DNA of 64,000 nucleotides from Curvibacter sp. GWA2_64_110 (GCA_001797315.1 MGPC01000007.1:1-64000); one strand, 5' to 3'; shown: positions 1 to 12,250, numbered from the stretch's first letter. The notes: generated by a model from the letters alone, not told the origin. Program-made: numbers and translations.

Positions 1-954
1 ATCTTCTGCACGCTGTTCGTGCTCAGCCTGGGGGCCGAGCTGATCTCCAACGACAAGCCGCTGCTGGCGCGCTACAACGGCCAGTGGTATGCACCGATCC
101 TGAGCAACGTGCCGGAGACCACCTTCGGTGGCGATTTCGCGACGCCGACCGACTACCTCGACCCCTTCATCCAGCAGCAGTTCGCCAAGCCCGGCAACTG
201 GGCGCTCTATCCGCTCAACCCCTACCACCACAGCACCATCAACTACTTCGCCAAGGAGCCCAACCCGAGCGAACCCTCAAGCGACAACTGGCTGGGCACC
301 GACGACCGCGGGCGTGATGTGGTGGCGCGGTTGCTCTACGGCTTTCGCATCTCGGTACTGTTCGCGCTGGCGCTGACGCTCATTGGCGTGTTGCTGGGCG
401 TGGTCACCGGGGCGCTGCAGGGCTTTTTCGGCGGCAAGACCGACCTGCTGTTCCAGCGCTTCATCGAGATCTGGGGCTCCATGCCCGAGCTCTACCTGCT
501 GATCATCTTCTCCGCCATGTTCGACCCCAGCGTGGCGCTGCTGCTGATCCTGCTCAGCCTGTTCGGCTGGATGGGGCTGTCCGACTACGTGCGCGCCGAG
601 TTCCTGCGCAACCGCCAGCTCGACTACGTGCGCGCGGCACGGGCGCTGGGCCTGTCGAACTGGCAGATCATCTGGCGCCACATCCTGCCCAACAGCCTGA
701 CGCCGGTGGTGACCTTCCTGCCGTTTCGCATGAGCGCGGCCATCCTGGCGCTGACCTCGCTCGATTTCCTCGGCCTGGGCGTGCCGCCCGGCACGCCTTC
801 GCTGGGCGAGCTGCTGGCGCAGGGCAAGAACAACATCGACGCCTGGTGGATTTCGCTTTCCACCTTCGGTGTGCTGGTGGTCACGCTGCTGCTGCTGACC
901 TTCATGGGCGATGCGCTGCGCGACGCGCTCGACCCGCGGAAGGTTGAAAAATGA
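1..954 (+). CDS. yejE: Peptide ABC transporter permease, YejE-like (5' partial)
   Basis: Inner-membrane permease subunit of a dipeptide/oligopeptide (microcin C/YejABEF type) ABC importer. The reading frame is open to base 1, so the N-terminus lies outside the window; an in-frame GTG at 19 is not a credible start because it would fall inside the first membrane helix. Visible parts are the end of that helix, a long periplasmic stretch, and then several hydrophobic helices. The cytoplasmic EAA loop that docks on the ATPase is seen around YVRAARALGLSNWQIIW. The stop overlaps the next ATG by four bases (ATGA), so it is translationally coupled to the ATPase gene. YejE rather than DppC/OppC is inferred from the long N-terminal periplasmic insert and the adjacent fused double ATPase. 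Confidence 0.9.
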   Translation: MFCTLFVLSLGAELISNDKPLLARYNGQWYAPILSNVPETTFGGDFATPTDYLDPFIQQQFAKPGNWALYPLNPYHHSTINYFAKEPNPSEPSSDNWLGTDDRGRDVVARLLYGFRISVLFALALTLIGVLLGVVTGALQGFFGGKTDLLFQRFIEIWGSMPELYLLIIFSAMFDPSVALLLILLSLFGWMGLSDYVRAEFLRNRQLDYVRAARALGLSNWQIIWRHILPNSLTPVVTFLPFRMSAAILALTSLDFLGLGVPPGTPSLGELLAQGKNNIDAWWISLSTFGVLVVTLLLLTFMGDALRDALDPRKVEK

Positions 955-2564
955 CCCGTGCTCTGTTGGACGTAAAAAACCTGCGCGTTGCTTTCACCGG
1001 CAAAGAAGTCGTGCACGGCCTCGATTTCCAGATTGCGCCGGGGGAAAAAGTCGCGCTGGTCGGGGAGTCCGGCTCGGGCAAGACCGTCACCGCCTTGAGC
1101 CTGCTGCGCCTGGTGCAAAACGCCGACATCGCCGGCGTTGCAAGCTTTTTGGGCACCCAGGCCGCACCGGATATGCGCGACCTGCTATCAATTCAGGAGC
1201 GAGAGTTGCGCGGCATCCGCGGCCGCGACATCGCCATGATCTTCCAGGAGCCGATGACGGCGCTCAACCCGCTGTTCACCGTGGGCGAGCAGATTGCCGA
1301 GGTGCTGGAGCTCAAGCTCGGCCTGGCCCGGGCGCAGGCGGTAGCGCAGGCCGTGCAACTGCTGGCCGACACCGGCATCCCGGAACCCGAGCGGCGTGCC
1401 AGGTCCTTCCCTCACCAGTTGAGCGGTGGCCAGCGCCAGCGCGCCATGATCGCCATGGCGCTGGCCTGCCAGCCGCGGCTGCTGCTGGCCGACGAGCCGA
1501 CCACGGCGCTGGACGTCACCCTGCGCAGTCAGATCCTCGACCTGCTCACCGGCCTGCAGCAGAAGAACGGCATGGCCGTGCTGCTGATCACGCACGACCT
1601 GAACCTGGTGCGCCGCTTCGCCGACCGCGTGATCGTGATGGAAAACGGCCACATCGTCGAGCAGGGGCGGGTGGCCGAGGTCTTTGCCAACCCGCAGCAC
1701 AGCTACACCCGGCGCCTGATCGACAGCAAGCCGGTGCGCGAGGTGCAGGAGGTGCCCGTTGTTGCCGACGCGGCGCCGGTGATGCAGGCCCGTGGCTTGC
1801 GCGTGGGCTACCCGACGCCCTTGCCCGGCTTGCGCGGCTGGTTCCAGCGGGGCGAGTTCGTGGCGGTGCACGATGCGACCTTCACCATTGCGCCTGGCCG
1901 CACCCTGGGCGTGATCGGCGAATCCGGCTCCGGCAAGTCGACTCTGGCCCTGGCCGCGCTCGGCCTGTTGCCCTTCAGCGGTGATCTGCGGGTGGCCGGC
2001 CAGGCCTGGGGCGAGCAGCAGGCGCACAACCGGACCCTGCGCGAGGTGGTGCAGGTGGTGTTCCAGGACCCGTTTTCCTCCCTGTCGCCGCGCCTGACGG
2101 TGGAGGAAATCGTGGGCGAGGGCCTGCTCGTCCATGCGCCGGAGTTATCCAAAGCGGAGCGCCGCCAGCGGGTGCTGCGGGCGCTGGAAGAGGTGGGTCT
2201 GGGGGAGGTCCAGTTCCCGGGCCTGCTGCAGCGCTACCCGCACGAGTTTTCCGGCGGCCAGCGCCAACGGCTGGCGATCGCCCGGGCGCTGATCGTCGAG
2301 CCGCGCCTGCTGGTGCTGGACGAGCCGACCAGCGCGCTGGATGTGACGATCCAGAAGCAGGTGCTGCAGCTGCTGCAGCGCCTGCAGCGCGAACACGGCT
2401 TGAGCTATCTGCTGATCACCCACGACGTGGACGTGATCCGGGCCATGGCACACGAGGTCATCGTCATGAAAGACGGGGGCATCGTCGAATCCGGCACCGT
2501 TTCGGCGGTGCTGGATGCGCCCAGTCATCCGTATACCCGCGTGCTGGTCCGCTCCGCAGGCTAG
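951..2564 (+). CDS. yejF: Double-domain ABC transporter ATPase, YejF-like
   Basis: ATP-hydrolysing subunit of the Yej peptide importer, with two ABC domains fused in one 537-residue chain. Domain 1 has Walker A GESGSGKT (residues 38-45), signature LSGGQRQR (157-164) and Walker B LLLADEP (177-183). Domain 2 has Walker [10 protein letters not shown] (323-331), signature FSGGQRQR (433-440) and Walker B LLVLDEP (453-459). Both contain the D-loop and a switch histidine (LLITHD), so both sites look active. Start ATG at 951 overlaps the yejE stop. The TAG stop (2562-2564) overlaps the first two bases of the palindromic element that follows, so the element may have supplied the present stop codon. 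Confidence 0.93.
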   Translation: MTRALLDVKNLRVAFTGKEVVHGLDFQIAPGEKVALVGESGSGKTVTALSLLRLVQNADIAGVASFLGTQAAPDMRDLLSIQERELRGIRGRDIAMIFQEPMTALNPLFTVGEQIAEVLELKLGLARAQAVAQAVQLLADTGIPEPERRARSFPHQLSGGQRQRAMIAMALACQPRLLLADEPTTALDVTLRSQILDLLTGLQQKNGMAVLLITHDLNLVRRFADRVIVMENGHIVEQGRVAEVFANPQHSYTRRLIDSKPVREVQEVPVVADAAPVMQARGLRVGYPTPLPGLRGWFQRGEFVAVHDATFTIAPGRTLGVIGESGSGKSTLALAALGLLPFSGDLRVAGQAWGEQQAHNRTLREVVQVVFQDPFSSLSPRLTVEEIVGEGLLVHAPELSKAERRQRVLRALEEVGLGEVQFPGLLQRYPHEFSGGQRQRLAIARALIVEPRLLVLDEPTSALDVTIQKQVLQLLQRLQREHGLSYLLITHDVDVIRAMAHEVIVMKDGGIVESGTVSAVLDAPSHPYTRVLVRSAG

Positions 2565-2830
2565 GGCCTGTTCACACTCATTTCACAAGATGCGTTGCGG
2601 ATCAAAAAGGCCATGCGCAAGGCGCGAAACGCAGCCGGGGTCGCTCCCCGGCAAGGCTTCGCAACGCCGCGCATGGCCTTTTTGGCCGCAACCCGAAGGG
2701 AATGAGGAGAAAACCGCGCCACTCGTTGTTGCACTCCTAGCCCAGACAGCCAGTCTGGGCGTCGTCGTGCGCCTAGATTGGCGCGGTTTTCTCCTCGTTC
2801 GCACTTGTGAAATGAGTGTGAACAGGCCCT
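2563..2830. repeat. 268-bp palindromic element with cloverleaf folding potential (MITE/REP-like)
   Basis: The ends form a perfect 27-bp inverted repeat (2563-2589 and 2804-2830, starting AGGGCCTGTTCACAC). Between them lie two further long arms. Arm 1 spans 2595-2691, with a 16-bp perfect stem (2603-2618 with 2669-2684), an outer ttgcgg/ccgcaa pair and an inner ccgggg/ccccgg hairpin. Arm 2 spans 2704-2796, with an 18-bp perfect stem (2704-2721 with 2779-2796) and an inner cccagac/gtctggg hairpin. As single strand it would fold as a three-armed structure. It encodes no convincing protein. A non-autonomous mobile element is the best explanation; it fills most of the yejF-rimP gap. Confidence 0.85.
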
Positions 2831-2889
2831 GAATCGCCTTGAAAATCAAGGCATTAGGCCAGTTTTTCGGCTACAATTCGACAATTCTC

Positions 2890-2930
2890 GACCAAACGGG
2901 CGGATAACCAACCGCCCGTTTTTTTTGGTC
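2890..2930 (+). terminator. Stem-loop with T-tract upstream of rimP
   Basis: An 8-bp GC-rich stem ACGGGCGG (2896-2903) pairs with CCGCCCGT (2912-2919) and is followed by an eight-T run. Flanking gaccaaa/tttggtc can extend the stem around the T-tract. It could end yejF transcription, or act as an attenuator in the leader of the rimP-nusA operon: a TACAAT -10-like hexamer lies just before it at 2872-2877, without a clear -35. The sequence alone does not decide between the two. Confidence 0.7.
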
Positions 2931-2960
2931 GAACGGTTTTGATGGGGCAACAGGACACAC

Positions 2961-3527
2961 GTGGCATTACAGGACATCGTCGAACAAACCGTGACCGGAC
3001 TCGGTTATGACCTGGTGGAGATCGAACGCTCTGCCGGGGGTTTGCTGCGCGTGACGATCGATCTGCCATGGGATCCGCAAGCCGCCGAGCAGTTCGTCAA
3101 CGTTGAGGACTGCGAGAAAGTCACGCGCCAGCTGCAGTTTGCGCTGGAAGTCGATGGCATCGAGTACAAGCGGCTCGAAGTGTCCTCGCCGGGCATCGAC
3201 CGCCCGTTGCGCAACGACAAGGATTTCGAGCGTTTTGCCGGCCAGGTGATCGACATCACGCTCAAGGCGCCCATGGGGGCGGCTGCGGCCGGCCAGGTCA
3301 GCGCCAACCGCAAGAAGTTTCGCGGCACGCTGGAGCGTGCCGAAGGCGGCCAGGGCTGGCAGATCGTCTGGAGCGACGAGCCGCCGGTGAAGCCGGGCCA
3401 GAAGGTCAGCAAGAAGCGGCCGCCTGCACCGGTGCAGGCGCTGGGTTTCACGCTCGATGAGTTGCGTGAAGCACGGCTGGCGCCGATCGTCAGTTTCAAG
3501 GGCCGCGGCGCGGCCAGTACGGATTGA
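2961..3527 (+). CDS. rimP: Ribosome maturation factor RimP
   Basis: Cytoplasmic assembly factor for the 30S ribosomal subunit, here 188 residues. The N-terminal domain is recognisable from GYDLVEIERSAGGLLRVTID, followed by the conserved VNVEDCEKVTRQL and the LEVSSPGIDRPL segment before the C-terminal SH3-like domain. The start is GTG at 2961, which gives the expected N-terminus; no ATG lies nearby. A basic insert (around QKVSKKRPP) in the C-terminal part makes it slightly longer than the E. coli protein, as is usual in betaproteobacteria. It is the first gene of the rimP-nusA-infB-rbfA-truB-typA group. Confidence 0.93.
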   Translation: MALQDIVEQTVTGLGYDLVEIERSAGGLLRVTIDLPWDPQAAEQFVNVEDCEKVTRQLQFALEVDGIEYKRLEVSSPGIDRPLRNDKDFERFAGQVIDITLKAPMGAAAAGQVSANRKKFRGTLERAEGGQGWQIVWSDEPPVKPGQKVSKKRPPAPVQALGFTLDELREARLAPIVSFKGRGAASTD

Positions 3528-3643
3528 GGGCGCACCGGCCTGGGCCACAGCCCGGGCCGGTGCGGTGAATTTGTTTTTAAGTTATGAGTTCGAGCGGGTG
3601 TGGGGCAGGGCCTCGCGCTCATCCGGTTATGGAGGTTAAAGGC

Positions 3644-5140
3644 ATGAATCGCGAACTGTTGATGCTGGTGGAAGCCATTTCACGCGAAAAGAACGTTGAG
3701 CGTGACCTGGTGTTTGGTGCGGTCGAGGCTGCGCTGGCGCAGGCCACGAAGAAGCTCTATGAGGGCGATGTGGACATCCGTGTCGCCATCGACCGCGACA
3801 CTGGCAACTACGAAACGTTCCGCCGCTGGCACGTCGTCCCCGACGAGGCCGGCCTGCAGCTGCCCGACCAGGAAATCCTGCTGTTCGAAGCCAAGGAGCA
3901 GATTCCCGACATCGAGGTCGACGAGTACATCGAGGAAGCCGTGGATTCGGTTCCGATCGGCCGCATCGGCGCCATGGCGGCCAAGCAGGTCATTCTGCAG
4001 AAGATCCGTGATGCCGAGCGCGAGATGCTGCTCAACGACTTCATGTCGCGCGGCGACAAGATCTTCGTCGGCACCGTCAAGCGCATGGACAAGGGCGACA
4101 TCATCGTGGAAAGCGGCCGTGTCGAAGGCCGCCTGCGCCGCGGCGAGATGATCCCGAAGGAAAACCTGCGCACCGGCGACCGCGTGCGCGCCATGATCAT
4201 GGAAGTGGATCTGACGCTGCGCGGCGCCCCCATCATCCTGTCGCGCTCGGCCCCCGAGTTCATGATCGAGCTGTTCCGCCAGGAAGTGCCCGAGATCGAG
4301 CAGGGCCTGCTGGAGATCAAGTCCTGCGCCCGCGATGCCGGCTCGCGCGCCAAGATCGCCGTGCTGTCGCACGACAAGCGCGTCGACCCGATCGGCACCT
4401 GTGTCGGCGTGCGTGGCACGCGCGTCAATGCCGTCACCAACGAGCTCGCCGGCGAGCGCGTTGACATCGTGCTGTGGAGCGAGGACCCGGCCCAGTTCGT
4501 GATTGGTGCCCTGGCGCCGGCCAATGTGCAGTCCATCGTGGTCGATGAAGAGAAGCACGCCATGGATGTGGTGGTGGACGAAGAGAACCTCGCCATTGCC
4601 ATTGGCCGCGGCGGCCAGAACGTGCGCCTGGCTTCCGACCTGACCGGCTGGAAGATCAACATCATGGACGCGGCCGAATCGGCCCAGAAGCAGGCCGATG
4701 AAACCGGCTCGCTGCGCAAGCTGTTCATGGAAAAACTTGATGTGGACGAGGAAATCGCCGACATCCTGATCGTCGAGGGTTTCACCAGCCTGGAAGAAGT
4801 GGCCTATGTGCCGCTGCAGGAAATGCTGGAGATCGAGAGCTTCGACGAAGACACGGTCAACGAGCTGCGTGCCCGCGCCAAGGACGCGCTGCTGACGATG
4901 GAAATCGCACGCGAGGAAAGCGTCGAGGAAGTGTCGCAGGACCTGCGCGATCTCGAAGGCCTGACGCCCGAGCTGATTGCAAAACTCGCCGAGAGCAACG
5001 TCCACACGCTGGATGATCTGGCGGATCTTGCCGTGGACGAACTCACTGATATCACCGGCCAGTCTGCGGATGAAGCCAAGGCCCTGATCATGAAGGCGCG
5101 CGAACATTGGTTTACCAATGACGCCGCTTCTCAAGAGTAA
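3644..5140 (+). CDS. nusA: Transcription termination/antitermination protein NusA
   Basis: RNA polymerase-associated elongation factor controlling pausing, termination and antitermination. I chose ATG 3644 ([12 protein letters not shown]) over the upstream in-frame ATG because GGAGG lies at about 3632 and this is the conserved NusA N-terminus, giving 498 residues, the normal length. In order: the RNAP-binding N-terminal domain, the S1 domain ([22 protein letters not shown]), the KH1/KH2 domains ([14 protein letters not shown] and [13 protein letters not shown]) and two acidic C-terminal repeats with helix-hairpin-helix character, as in proteobacteria. It follows rimP and precedes infB in the conserved operon. 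Confidence 0.96.
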   Translation: MNRELLMLVEAISREKNVERDLVFGAVEAALAQATKKLYEGDVDIRVAIDRDTGNYETFRRWHVVPDEAGLQLPDQEILLFEAKEQIPDIEVDEYIEEAVDSVPIGRIGAMAAKQVILQKIRDAEREMLLNDFMSRGDKIFVGTVKRMDKGDIIVESGRVEGRLRRGEMIPKENLRTGDRVRAMIMEVDLTLRGAPIILSRSAPEFMIELFRQEVPEIEQGLLEIKSCARDAGSRAKIAVLSHDKRVDPIGTCVGVRGTRVNAVTNELAGERVDIVLWSEDPAQFVIGALAPANVQSIVVDEEKHAMDVVVDEENLAIAIGRGGQNVRLASDLTGWKINIMDAAESAQKQADETGSLRKLFMEKLDVDEEIADILIVEGFTSLEEVAYVPLQEMLEIESFDEDTVNELRARAKDALLTMEIAREESVEEVSQDLRDLEGLTPELIAKLAESNVHTLDDLADLAVDELTDITGQSADEAKALIMKAREHWFTNDAASQE

Positions 5141-5164
5141 CGGTCATGAAAGGTTACACAACAA

Positions 5165-8026
5165 ATGTCCAGTACGACCGTCGCCGAGTTTGCAACCGAA
5201 CTCAAGAAATCCACTGAAACGCTGATCGAGCAGCTCAAGGCTGCCGGCGTGTCCAAGGCATCTGCCTCCGACACCCTGACCGATGCCGACAAGCACCGCC
5301 TGCTGAGCCATCTGCAGGCCAGCCACGGCACGGCCACGCCCGAGCGCAAGAAGATCACCCTGGTCAAGAAATCGACTACCGAAATCAAACAGGCCGATGC
5401 CACCGGCAAGGCGCGCACCATCCAGGTCGAGGTGCGCAAGAAGCGCACCTTTGTGCGCCGCGACGATGGGTCCGAATTGGCCGCCGAGGCATCGGCTGCC
5501 GCGATGGAAGAGCCGGCTGAAGTGTCGGCCGCTCCGGTGATCGACAACGCCGAACTGGCCCGCCGCGAAGAAGAGGCACGCCGCCAGGCCGAACTGATCC
5601 GCCGCCAGGAGGAAGAGCTGGCCGAGCGCCGCCGCCAGCGCGAAGAACAGGAAGCCCGTGAGCGCGAAGCCGCTGAGAGGGCTGCCGCCGAGGCGGCAGC
5701 GGCGCAAAAGGCGCAGGCCACCAGCCAGCCGAGCGAGCAGGAGGCTGCCGAGGTGAGCGCCCGTGCAGAAGCCCAGGCCCAGGCCGCCGAAGCGGCGCGC
5801 GCCAGCGCCCAGGCAGCGGCCAAGGCGCGTGCCGACGAAGAATCCGCACGCGCTGCCGATCTCAATGACCGCCGCCGCAAGGCCGAGGCCGAAGCCGCTG
5901 CCATCCGTTCCATGATGGCCACGCCGGCCAAGAAGGTGCTGGTCGCCAAGAAGGAAGAACCCAAGGCTGCCGAGGCGGCCAAGGCTGCCATGAAGGGCAC
6001 GCTGCACAAGCCGGCAACGGGCAGCACCACCGCCAGGCCGGCACCCGCCGCCGGGGCCGGCGCGGGCGCTGGTGCCGGCAAGGAAGTCAAGTCGGCCAAG
6101 CTGTCGTCCAGCTGGGCCGGGGATCCGGCCAAGAAGAAGGCCATTCCCACCCGAGGCGATACCAGTGGCGGCGTCGGCCGCGGCAGCTGGCGCAGCGGCC
6201 CGAAAGGGCGTCGCGGCCATGAGCGCGATCGCGACGAGCAGCACGTGCAAGCCGCGCCGGTCGAGGCCCGCGTCATCGAGGTCCATGTGCCGGAAACCAT
6301 CACCGTGGCCGAACTGGCCCACAAGATGGCCGTCAAGGCATCCGAGGTCATCAAGCACCTCATGAAGCTGGGCCAGATGGTGACCATCAACCAGCCGCTG
6401 GACCAGGACACCGCCATGATCGTGGTGGAAGAAATGGGCCACAAGGCCATCGTCGCCGCGCTGGACGACCCGGAAGCCTTTACCGAAGAGGAGGCCTCGG
6501 CGCACCATGCCGAAGCCCTGCCGCGCGCCCCGGTGGTGACCGTCATGGGTCACGTCGACCACGGCAAGACCTCGCTGCTGGACTACATCCGCCGCGCCAA
6601 GGTCGCGGCGGGCGAGGCCGGAGGCATCACGCAGCACATCGGTGCCTACCACGTGGAAACCCCGCGCGGCATGGTGTCCTTCCTCGATACCCCGGGCCAC
6701 GAGGCGTTTACCGCCATGCGTGCCCGTGGCGCCCAGGCGACCGACATCGTGATCCTGGTGGTGGCAGCCGATGACGGCGTCATGCCGCAGACCAAGGAAG
6801 CCATCAAGCACGCCAAGGCGGCCGGCGTCCCGATCGTCGTGGCCATCACCAAGTCGGACAAGCCCGAAGCCAACCCCGAACGTGTCAAGCAGGAGCTGGT
6901 GGTTGAGGAAGTGGTGCCCGAAGAATACGGCGGCGACTCACCCTTCGTGCCCGTGTCCTCCAAGACCGGCCAGGGCATCGATACCCTGCTGGAGCAGGTG
7001 CTGCTGCAGGCCGAAGTGCTGGAACTCAAGGCGCCGGTGGATGCCATGGCCAAGGGCCTGGTGATCGAGGCGCGTCTCGACAAGGGCCGCGGCCCGGTGG
7101 CGACTGTTCTGGTGCAATCCGGCACGCTCAACACCGGCGACGTGGTGCTGGCCGGCCAGACCTACGGCCGCGTGCGTGCCATGCTCGACGAGACCGGCCG
7201 CCCGGTCAAATCGGCAGGTCCTTCCATTCCGGTGGAAATCCAGGGCCTGACCGAAGTGCCGCAGGCCGGCGACGAATTCATGGTGCTGACCGACGAGCGC
7301 CGCGCGCGTGAGATCGCCACCTACCGCGCCGGCAAGTTCCGCCATACCAAGCTGGCCAAGCAGCAGGCCGCCAAGCTGGAGAACATGTTCTCCGACATGA
7401 CAGCCGGCGAAGTCAAGACACTGCCCATCATCGTCAAGGCCGACGTGCAGGGTTCGCAGGAAGCGCTGGCCGCCTCGCTGCTCAAGCTCTCGACCGACGA
7501 GGTCAAGGTGCAACTGGTCTATGCCGCCGTCGGCGGCATCAGCGAGTCCGATATCAACCTGGCCATTGCCTCCAAGGCCGTGATCATCGGTTTCAACACG
7601 CGCGCCGACGCCGGTGCGCGTAAGCTGGCCGAGAGCAATGATGTCGACATCCGTTACTACAACATCATCTACGATGCCGTGGATGATCTGAAGGCGGCCA
7701 TGTCGGGCATGCTGACGCCGGAGAAGCGGGAAGAAGTCATCGGCATGGCCGAGATCCGCACCGTGTTTGTGGCCTCCAAGATCGGCACGGTGGCGGGCTG
7801 TATGGTGACATCCGGCTTCGTCAACCGCAGCGCGCATTTCCGCCTGCTGCGCGACAACGTCGTGATCTACACCGGCGAGCTCGATTCGCTCAAGCGCTTG
7901 AAGGACGACGTCAAGGAAGTCAAGGAAGGCTTCGAGTGCGGTATCAAGCTCAAGAACTTCAATGACATCAAGGAAGGTGATCAGCTGGAGTTCTTCGAAG
8001 TCAAGGAAATTGCCCGAACCCTGTAA
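5165..8026 (+). CDS. infB: Translation initiation factor IF-2
   Basis: GTPase that delivers initiator tRNA to the ribosome. The 953-residue protein has an N-terminal IF2N domain (about 1-55), a long low-complexity region rich in Ala/Glu/Arg/Lys (about 120-370, probably helical linker), a second IF2N domain (about 380-430), then the G domain. G1 is GHVDHGKT (462-469), G3 is DTPGHEAF and G4 is TKSD, followed by the beta-barrel and fMet-tRNA-binding domains. ATG 5165 follows an AAAGG ribosome site. Its GC-rich linker produces long spurious antisense reading frames. Confidence 0.97.
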   Translation: MSSTTVAEFATELKKSTETLIEQLKAAGVSKASASDTLTDADKHRLLSHLQASHGTATPERKKITLVKKSTTEIKQADATGKARTIQVEVRKKRTFVRRDDGSELAAEASAAAMEEPAEVSAAPVIDNAELARREEEARRQAELIRRQEEELAERRRQREEQEAREREAAERAAAEAAAAQKAQATSQPSEQEAAEVSARAEAQAQAAEAARASAQAAAKARADEESARAADLNDRRRKAEAEAAAIRSMMATPAKKVLVAKKEEPKAAEAAKAAMKGTLHKPATGSTTARPAPAAGAGAGAGAGKEVKSAKLSSSWAGDPAKKKAIPTRGDTSGGVGRGSWRSGPKGRRGHERDRDEQHVQAAPVEARVIEVHVPETITVAELAHKMAVKASEVIKHLMKLGQMVTINQPLDQDTAMIVVEEMGHKAIVAALDDPEAFTEEEASAHHAEALPRAPVVTVMGHVDHGKTSLLDYIRRAKVAAGEAGGITQHIGAYHVETPRGMVSFLDTPGHEAFTAMRARGAQATDIVILVVAADDGVMPQTKEAIKHAKAAGVPIVVAITKSDKPEANPERVKQELVVEEVVPEEYGGDSPFVPVSSKTGQGIDTLLEQVLLQAEVLELKAPVDAMAKGLVIEARLDKGRGPVATVLVQSGTLNTGDVVLAGQTYGRVRAMLDETGRPVKSAGPSIPVEIQGLTEVPQAGDEFMVLTDERRAREIATYRAGKFRHTKLAKQQAAKLENMFSDMTAGEVKTLPIIVKADVQGSQEALAASLLKLSTDEVKVQLVYAAVGGISESDINLAIASKAVIIGFNTRADAGARKLAESNDVDIRYYNIIYDAVDDLKAAMSGMLTPEKREEVIGMAEIRTVFVASKIGTVAGCMVTSGFVNRSAHFRLLRDNVVIYTGELDSLKRLKDDVKEVKEGFECGIKLKNFNDIKEGDQLEFFEVKEIARTL

Positions 8027-8029
8027 GCC

Positions 8030-8404
8030 ATGGCAGCGAAGAAACCGTCAGCTCCGAACCGCGCCTTCAAGGTGGCCGATCAGATCCAGCGCGATCTGAC
8101 GGAGTTGATCGCGCGCGAGCTGAAAGACCCGCGCGTGGGCATGGTGACGTTGCAAAGTGTGGAGGTCACGCCCGACTACGCCCATGCCAAGGTCTTCTTC
8201 AGTCTGCTGGTGGGCGACCCCCAGCAGACCGAAGAGGCGCTGAACCAGGCGGCCGGCTTCCTGCGCAACGGTCTGTTCAAGCGTCTGCACATTCACACGG
8301 TGCCGACGCTGCATTTCCTGTTCGACCGCACCACGGAACGGGCGGCTGACATGAATGCGCTGATCGCGCAGGCGGTCGCTTCGCGTTCCAAGAACGAGGA
8401 TTGA
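8030..8404 (+). CDS. rbfA: 30S ribosome-binding factor RbfA
   Basis: Cold-shock ribosome assembly factor that matures the 16S rRNA 5' end. The 124-residue protein has the single KH-like domain: basic N-terminus ([19 protein letters not shown]), [30 protein letters not shown], and the terminal [11 protein letters not shown] segment typical of the family. It starts 3 nt after the infB stop and ends one base before the GTG of truB, consistent with a tightly packed operon. Confidence 0.95.
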   Translation: MAAKKPSAPNRAFKVADQIQRDLTELIARELKDPRVGMVTLQSVEVTPDYAHAKVFFSLLVGDPQQTEEALNQAAGFLRNGLFKRLHIHTVPTLHFLFDRTTERAADMNALIAQAVASRSKNED

Positions 8405-8405
8405 C

Positions 8406-9436
8406 GTGAGCACCGCCGGGCCGCCCCAAGGTGGGAAAGCCCCCTTGGGGGGCAGCGACGCACACGTAGTGGGCAAGCGTGGGGGCGCAGTCTCCGCGCC
8501 ACGCACCAGGGTGCAACGGCGCCCTGTGCATGGGGTGCTGTTGCTGGATAAACCGCTCGGACTGTCGAGCAACAATGCCTTGCAGAAAGCCAAGTGGCTG
8601 CTGCGCGCCGAGAAGGCCGGCCATACCGGCACGCTCGACCCGCTGGCCACCGGCGTGTTGCCGATCTGCTTCGGCGCCGCGACCAAGTTCAGCCAGCTGC
8701 ACCTGGACGCCGACAAGACCTACGAGACCACGGTGCGGCTGGGTATTCGCACCAGCACGGCCGATGCCGAGGGTGAGGTGATCGAAACCCGCCCGGTTGC
8801 CTGTACCTTGGGCCAGGTGGTCGAGGTGCTGGACCGGTTCATGGGGCCGATCCGCCAGGTACCGCCCATGCACAGCGCCCTCAAGAAGGACGGCAAGGCC
8901 CTGTACGAATATGCCCGCGAGGGCGAAACCGTCGAGCGCGAGGCGCGCGACGTGGTGATCCATGAACTGGAGCTGCTCGAAGCACAGCTTCAAGGCGAGG
9001 CGCCGATCCTGCGGCTGCGCGTGAAATGCAGCAAGGGCACCTACATCCGGACCCTGGGTGAAGACATCGGCGAGGCGCTGGGCTGTGGCGGGCACCTGGT
9101 GGCCTTGCGGCGCATCGCCACCGGGCCGTTCGAGGTGTCGCAGTGCGTCACGCTGACCCAATTGGAGGCCTTGGAAGAGGCTGAGCGCTGCACGCGGCTG
9201 AAACCGGTCGAATCGCTGCTGGAAGGTCATGCCGCCGTCACGCTCGACGGCGAGAATGCAGGACGTTTCCTGAGCGGCTTGCGCCGGCGCGGCTCCTGGC
9301 CGGATGCGGCGCAGGTGGCCGTGTATGGCGAAGAACCGCATGCCCTGCTGGGCACAGCCCACGTCAATGCTGGTGAACTGATTCCCGGGCGCCTGTTGAG
9401 CCCAATAGAGATACAACAGATTTTGGAGAGTGAAAC

Positions 9437-9440
<4 letters not shown>
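8406..9440 (+). CDS. truB: tRNA pseudouridine(55) synthase TruB with repeat-encoded N-terminus
   Basis: Makes pseudouridine-55 in the T-loop of tRNAs. The catalytic motif [12 protein letters not shown] is present, with the nucleophile at Asp78 in this numbering, followed by the [10 protein letters not shown] strand and a C-terminal PUA-like domain. TruB normally begins close to [13 protein letters not shown], here at residue 38. The first ~35 codons (8406-8510) lie in a GC-rich dispersed repeat and look unlike any TruB segment. The GTG at 8406, one base after rbfA, is the operonic start; a GTG at 8511 (just before QRRPVHG) is the alternative and would give a normal-length protein. It overlaps typA by four bases. 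Confidence 0.93.
8413..8487 (-). repeat. GC-rich dispersed repeat, copy A (inside truB 5' end)
   Basis: Read on the minus strand this segment resembles the repeat after guaB (18688-18787). Shared blocks include CACTACGTGT, CGCTGC, a C-run/AGGGGG hairpin and GGCGGCCCGGC. It lies in-frame within truB. The three copies in the window are diverged, so the limits are approximate. Confidence 0.6.
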
Positions 9441-11263
<1,823 letters not shown>

Positions 11264-11346
11264 CCCCCCGAAGCGGCCTGCGGGCCGCCTCCCCCATGGG
11301 GGCGATACCAGCGGCCCGGCCAAGCCGGTTCCGCGGTATCTCTGGT
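11264..11346 (+). repeat. GC-rich dispersed repeat, copy B
   Basis: This sequence directly after the typA stop has short palindromes (gcggcctgcgggccgc; cccccatggggg) and then ACCAGCGGCCCGGC and AGCCGGTTCCGCGGT, which recur after guaB at 18748-18780. It can fold and may end typA transcription, but there is no T-tract. Confidence 0.7.
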
Positions 11347-11377
11347 AGAAGATCTGCGCGCCAATGCAACCTTGTCC

Positions 11378-12250
11378 ATGAAACTCACGCACCAGAGGGC
11401 CGTGTTCCTGATGGTGGCGGTGACCCTGATGTGGTCGATCGCCGGCGTCGTCACGCGCCATCTGGAAGCGGCGCGCAGCTTCGAGGTGACCTTCTGGCGC
11501 AGCTTCTTCACGGCGCTGTCGCTGCTGGTGGTTCTGCCGCTGTGGCGGGGCGCCGCAACCTGGCAGGCCTTGCGCCGCGGCCATGCGGCGCTGTGGTGGT
11601 CCGGCTTGTGCTGGAGCGCGATGTTCACCTCCTTCATGCTGGCGCTGACCATGACCAGCGTGGCCCATGTGCTGGTGATTTCGGCGCTGGGTCCGCTGTT
11701 CACGGCCTTGCTGGCACGCGCCTTTTTGCATCACCGCATCGCCGCGCATACCTGGCTAGCGATCGCCGTGGCGGGCATCGGCATGGCCTGGATGTTCGGT
11801 GCGCAGGCGGTGGACGGCGACTGGCTGGGCTCGGTGGTCGCGCTCTGCGTGCCCCTGACTGCCGCCATCAACTGGACCGTGGTCCAGCATGCCCATGCCA
11901 AAGGCGAGGATGTGGACCTCATCCCCTCCGTGCTGATCGGTGCGCTGATCTCATCGGCGGCCACGCTGCCGCTGGCCTTGCCGTTGCAGGCTACCGCGCA
12001 TGACCTGGGCCTGCTGGCGCTGCTCGGCCTGGTACAACTGGCGATTCCCTGCACGCTGCTGGTGCTGTGCGCCCGGGTGCTCAAGGCGCCAGAGATTTCG
12101 CTGCTGGCGCAGCTCGAAGTGCTGTTCGGCATCCTCCTGGCCTGGATTGGGGCCGGCGAGGCGCCGGGCAGCGCGGTACTGCAGGGCGGCCTGCTGGTGC
12201 TCGCCGCACTGGCAGCCAACGAACTCCTGGGATGGAAACAAAGCAGATGA
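11378..12250 (+). CDS. EamA/DMT-superfamily transporter
   Basis: Predicted ten-helix inner-membrane exporter of the drug/metabolite transporter superfamily (two EamA repeats). About ten hydrophobic segments run the whole 290 residues; the first repeat begins with VTLMWSIAGVVTRHL and the second with GSVVALCVPLTAAINWTVV. The substrate cannot be told from sequence; amino acids or other small metabolites are typical. I use ATG 11378; an in-frame TTG six bases upstream is possible. The stop overlaps the ATG of the next gene, suggesting co-transcription, although no functional link is obvious. Confidence 0.85.
   Translation: MKLTHQRAVFLMVAVTLMWSIAGVVTRHLEAARSFEVTFWRSFFTALSLLVVLPLWRGAATWQALRRGHAALWWSGLCWSAMFTSFMLALTMTSVAHVLVISALGPLFTALLARAFLHHRIAAHTWLAIAVAGIGMAWMFGAQAVDGDWLGSVVALCVPLTAAINWTVVQHAHAKGEDVDLIPSVLIGALISSAATLPLALPLQATAHDLGLLALLGLVQLAIPCTLLVLCARVLKAPEISLLAQLEVLFGILLAWIGAGEAPGSAVLQGGLLVLAALAANELLGWKQSR

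Noticed and set aside
1180-1210. Short AT-richer patch in yejF (ctgctatcaattcagg) as a repeat insertion
   Set aside because: It is in-frame, too short, and not clearly shared with the intergenic repeat near 23,300; chance similarity is likely.
3584-3643. Longer NusA start at 3584
   Set aside because: The extra 20 residues are unlike any NusA, and GGAGG sits correctly before ATG 3644.
5144-6811. Long antisense reading frames opposite infB (555 and 471 codons)
   Set aside because: They are mirror frames of the GC-rich, low-complexity IF-2 linker, with no domain and repetitive composition. The sense strand is a certain gene.
12067-12246. Upstream extension of the 3-hydroxyisobutyryl-CoA hydrolase-like gene
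   Set aside because: The extra 60 codons overlap the end of the EamA gene in another frame and have no homology; the ATGA overlap at 12,247 gives the normal start.
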